31,618 nt of DNA from Pseudomonadota bacterium (GTDB taxonomy: Bacteria; Pseudomonadota; Alphaproteobacteria; Sphingomonadales; Sphingomonadaceae): the NCBI GenBank assembly GCA_023423775.1, contig JAFAEZ010000210.1, forward strand, positions 1 through 31,618, given 5' to 3'. The position numbers and the translations under genes were made by a program. The notes under the pieces were generated by a model. The model was not told the origin of the DNA and made no database searches. It saw nothing but the letters and a program-made list of their open reading frames with translations. Each line of letters begins with the position of its first letter. The stretch's first letter is position 1. Of the stretch, positions 31,442-31,618 are shown in pieces.

Positions 31442-31618
31442 GGTTTGCCGGCTATGCCGCAATCTTCGATCGGCCCGATCGCGGCGGCGATGTCGTCCGG
31501 CCCGGGGCCTTCGCCCGCGCGCTGAAGGTGGGCGCGGTGCCGTTGCTCTGGCAGCACGAACGGTCGCGGCCGATCGGCCGCATCGAATATCTAGCGGAAG
31601 ACAGAAGGGGCCTGAGGG
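31438..31618 (+). CDS. HK97-family prohead protease (partial)
   Basis: Begins at GTG 31438, overlapping the previous stop by 4 bp, and runs off the right edge after 60 codons. It reads MRFAGYAAIFDRPDRGGDVV followed by RPGAFARAL and PLLWQHERSRPIG. This is the N-terminal part of the HK97-type prohead protease (peptidase U35), which trims capsid protein during head maturation; the FxGYAxxFxxxDRGGDVVxPGAF pattern and the WQH with its conserved His are present. The catalytic Ser/His completion lies beyond the window. Confidence 0.9.
   Translation, partial: MRFAGYAAIFDRPDRGGDVVRPGAFARALKVGAVPLLWQHERSRPIGRIEYLAEDRRGLR

Overview
The window looks like chromosomal DNA from a high-GC alphaproteobacterium, most likely a member of the Sphingomonadales. 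The evidence is indirect: a CcrM-type GANTC methyltransferase, a split proton-translocating transhydrogenase (pntAA/pntAB/pntB) preceded by a tiny aa3-oxidase subunit IV gene, a DUF6456 protein divergent from a small XRE regulator, and a gene-transfer-agent-like HK97 capsid module. No rRNA, CRISPR array or insertion sequence was seen.

Layout. 1-218 is the tail of a HerA/DUF853-like ATPase, followed by a small membrane protein and a reverse-strand dicarboxylate/amino acid symporter. 2121-4497 is a tightly coupled set: glmM, a DUF1272 protein and thiD. rnhB follows, then ccrM behind a leader packed with GANTC sites, then folP, which ends at a strong hairpin terminator. 7677-10196 is reverse strand: a CHASE2/degenerate-GGDEF/EAL cyclic-di-GMP phosphodiesterase and, after it, a 29-codon ORF that has its own promoter, Shine-Dalgarno and terminator. 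10417-13230 holds a secreted protein, an SDR oxidoreductase and a sigma-54 response regulator. 13372-16699 is bioenergetic: oxidase subunit IV, pntAA, a 59-codon gene, pntAB, pntB. 16780-20563 has an Asp/Glu racemase relative, a periplasmic protein with two retropepsin motifs, the DUF6456/XRE divergent pair and a tandem universal stress protein. A tRNA-Val(UAC) gene with a good promoter is at 20910-20985, just after a candidate 32-codon membrane peptide. 20989-26417 contains a winged-helix regulator with a receiver-like N-terminus, a PilZ protein, a MATE exporter, a GST and an SLC13 permease. 26629-29565 has a zinc-ribbon-like small protein, then on the reverse strand an exported protein and a serralysin-type RTX metalloprotease ending at a terminator. 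29994 to the end is the start of a GTA-like/HK97 module (portal, DUF6127-like, prohead protease), preceded by an AT-richer 430-bp spacer with a palindrome-bearing promoter.

Themes. Several genes touch cyclic-di-GMP signalling (EAL enzyme, PilZ receptor). CcrM, its GANTC-dense leader, and a GANTC doublet upstream of the capsid module hint at methylation-linked control, but this is inference. The best candidates for something undescribed are the autonomous Trp/Gly-rich microgene at 7650-7848, the small membrane peptide at 20743-20841, the single-chain double retropepsin at 17518-18471, and the palindromic promoter of a capsid module whose usual upstream terminase gene is not adjacent.
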